A stretch of DNA of 12,993 nt from assembly GCA_022563135.1 (NCBI GenBank), contig JADFNZ010000035.1, positions 1-12,993 on the forward strand. The letters are read 5' to 3'. Of the stretch, positions 12,563-12,993 are shown one piece after another. The notes beneath the pieces are model-generated. The model saw only the letters and a program-made list of their open reading frames with translations. It did not search any database and had not been told where the DNA came from. The stretch is from Chloroflexota bacterium (GTDB lineage Bacteria > Chloroflexota > Dehalococcoidia > DSTF01 > RBG-16-68-14). The first letter of the stretch is position 1. Every line of letters starts with the position of its first letter. The translations under genes were made by a program, and so were the position numbers.

Positions 12563-12993
12563 CTAGATCGCCTCGACGATCGTCGAGATGCCCATCCCCG
12601 CGCCGATGCATTGCGTGGCCAGGCCGTACTTCGTGCCGGAGCGCTGCAGCTCACGCGAGACGGTGGCAACCAGCCGGGCGCCCGTGGCGCCGAGCGGGTG
12701 GCCGATGGCGAGCGAGCCGCCGTTCACGTTCACTTTATCGAGCGGGATACCCAGCTCCTGGCAGGACGGGAGCACCTGTGCGGCGAACGCCTCGTTGAAC
12801 TCGACACGGTCGATCTCGTCGGCGGTGATGCCGGCGTGCTTGAGCGCGCGCTTCGTCGCGGGGATCGGGCCGATGCCCATCACCTGCGGCTTTACGCCGC
12901 CGACGCCGAAGCCGACGATGCGCGCGAGAGGCTCCAGGCCGAGCTCCTGCGCCTTTTCCTCGCTCATGAGGAGGGCGGCGGAGATGCCATCGT
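12563..12993 (-). CDS. Thiolase (acetyl-CoA acetyltransferase family), 3' part
   Basis: The C-terminal 143 residues of a thiolase; the gene runs off the right edge, so the N-terminal half with the nucleophilic Cys is not visible. DGISAALLMSEEKAQELG matches the family, followed by NEAFAAQVLP and NGGSLAIGHPLGATGAR with the catalytic His. The final QCIGAGMGISTIVEAI carries the second catalytic Cys. These make it an active type I/II thiolase that either condenses two acetyl-CoA or cleaves 3-ketoacyl-CoA. Which direction is used cannot be told. The Met codon at 12967 is internal, not the start. It ends in TAG, followed by a strong hairpin and then the mutL promoter. Being cut by the window edge is the only oddity. 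Confidence 0.95.
   Translation of the reverse strand, partial: DGISAALLMSEEKAQELGLEPLARIVGFGVGGVKPQVMGIGPIPATKRALKHAGITADEIDRVEFNEAFAAQVLPSCQELGIPLDKVNVNGGSLAIGHPLGATGARLVATVSRELQRSGTKYGLATQCIGAGMGISTIVEAI

Overview
The window is high-GC bacterial chromosome with high GC at third codon positions and ordinary housekeeping or metabolic genes. There are no phage genes, transposases, CRISPR arrays, rRNAs or tRNAs that I can see. A stand-alone methionine synthase core of the kind described in Chloroflexota, a MutL carrying its own endonuclease motifs, an NDP-forming acyl-CoA synthetase alpha chain, and strong SD sequences point to a Chloroflexota-like free-living bacterium. The lineage is inference; the sequence alone does not fix it. 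Amber (TAG) is the commonest stop codon here, in 10 of the 15 intact reading frames I accept.

Layout, plus strand first. Positions 1-593 hold the 3' part of an unrecognised gene of clearly lower GC. A LarE-type sulfur transferase follows (716-1552) behind a promoter that leaves almost no leader. Then comes an apparent operon: a YHS metal-binding protein (1641-1895), a DinB-like protein (1926-2468) and a 2-hydroxyacid dehydrogenase (2465-3448). From about 3483 to 3805 lies a long leader region. It has a near-consensus promoter, a 15-codon leader peptide with a perfect SD, a hairpin, a three-way junction and a further hairpin, and it ends at an orotate phosphoribosyltransferase-like gene (3809-4471). 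Four copies of a complementary hexamer in this leader can form mutually exclusive pairings, which is the architecture of an attenuator. This is the best candidate for an undescribed system in the window.

A bidirectional terminator separates that gene from a convergent small excisionase-like HTH gene (4549-4764, minus). An SDR oxidoreductase (4869-5660, minus) follows. Divergent from it is an operon (5875-8569) of two overlapping MetE-core genes and a DUF429 gene. The first MetE-like protein has lost every zinc ligand and the key acidic residues, and the second has kept them all. The operon leader carries a hairpin followed by a T-run, so conditional termination is possible.

Next are an acyl-CoA synthetase (NDP-forming) alpha-like gene (8712-10154) and a pyridoxamine-phosphate-oxidase-like gene broken by one in-frame TAG (10168-10596). 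The right end is on the minus strand: mutL (10731-12476), with a TTG start and its own promoter, and the 3' part of a thiolase gene (12563-12993). Metabolically the region mixes one-carbon/methionine, CoA-thioester and redox functions. Only the short-spaced groups look co-transcribed.
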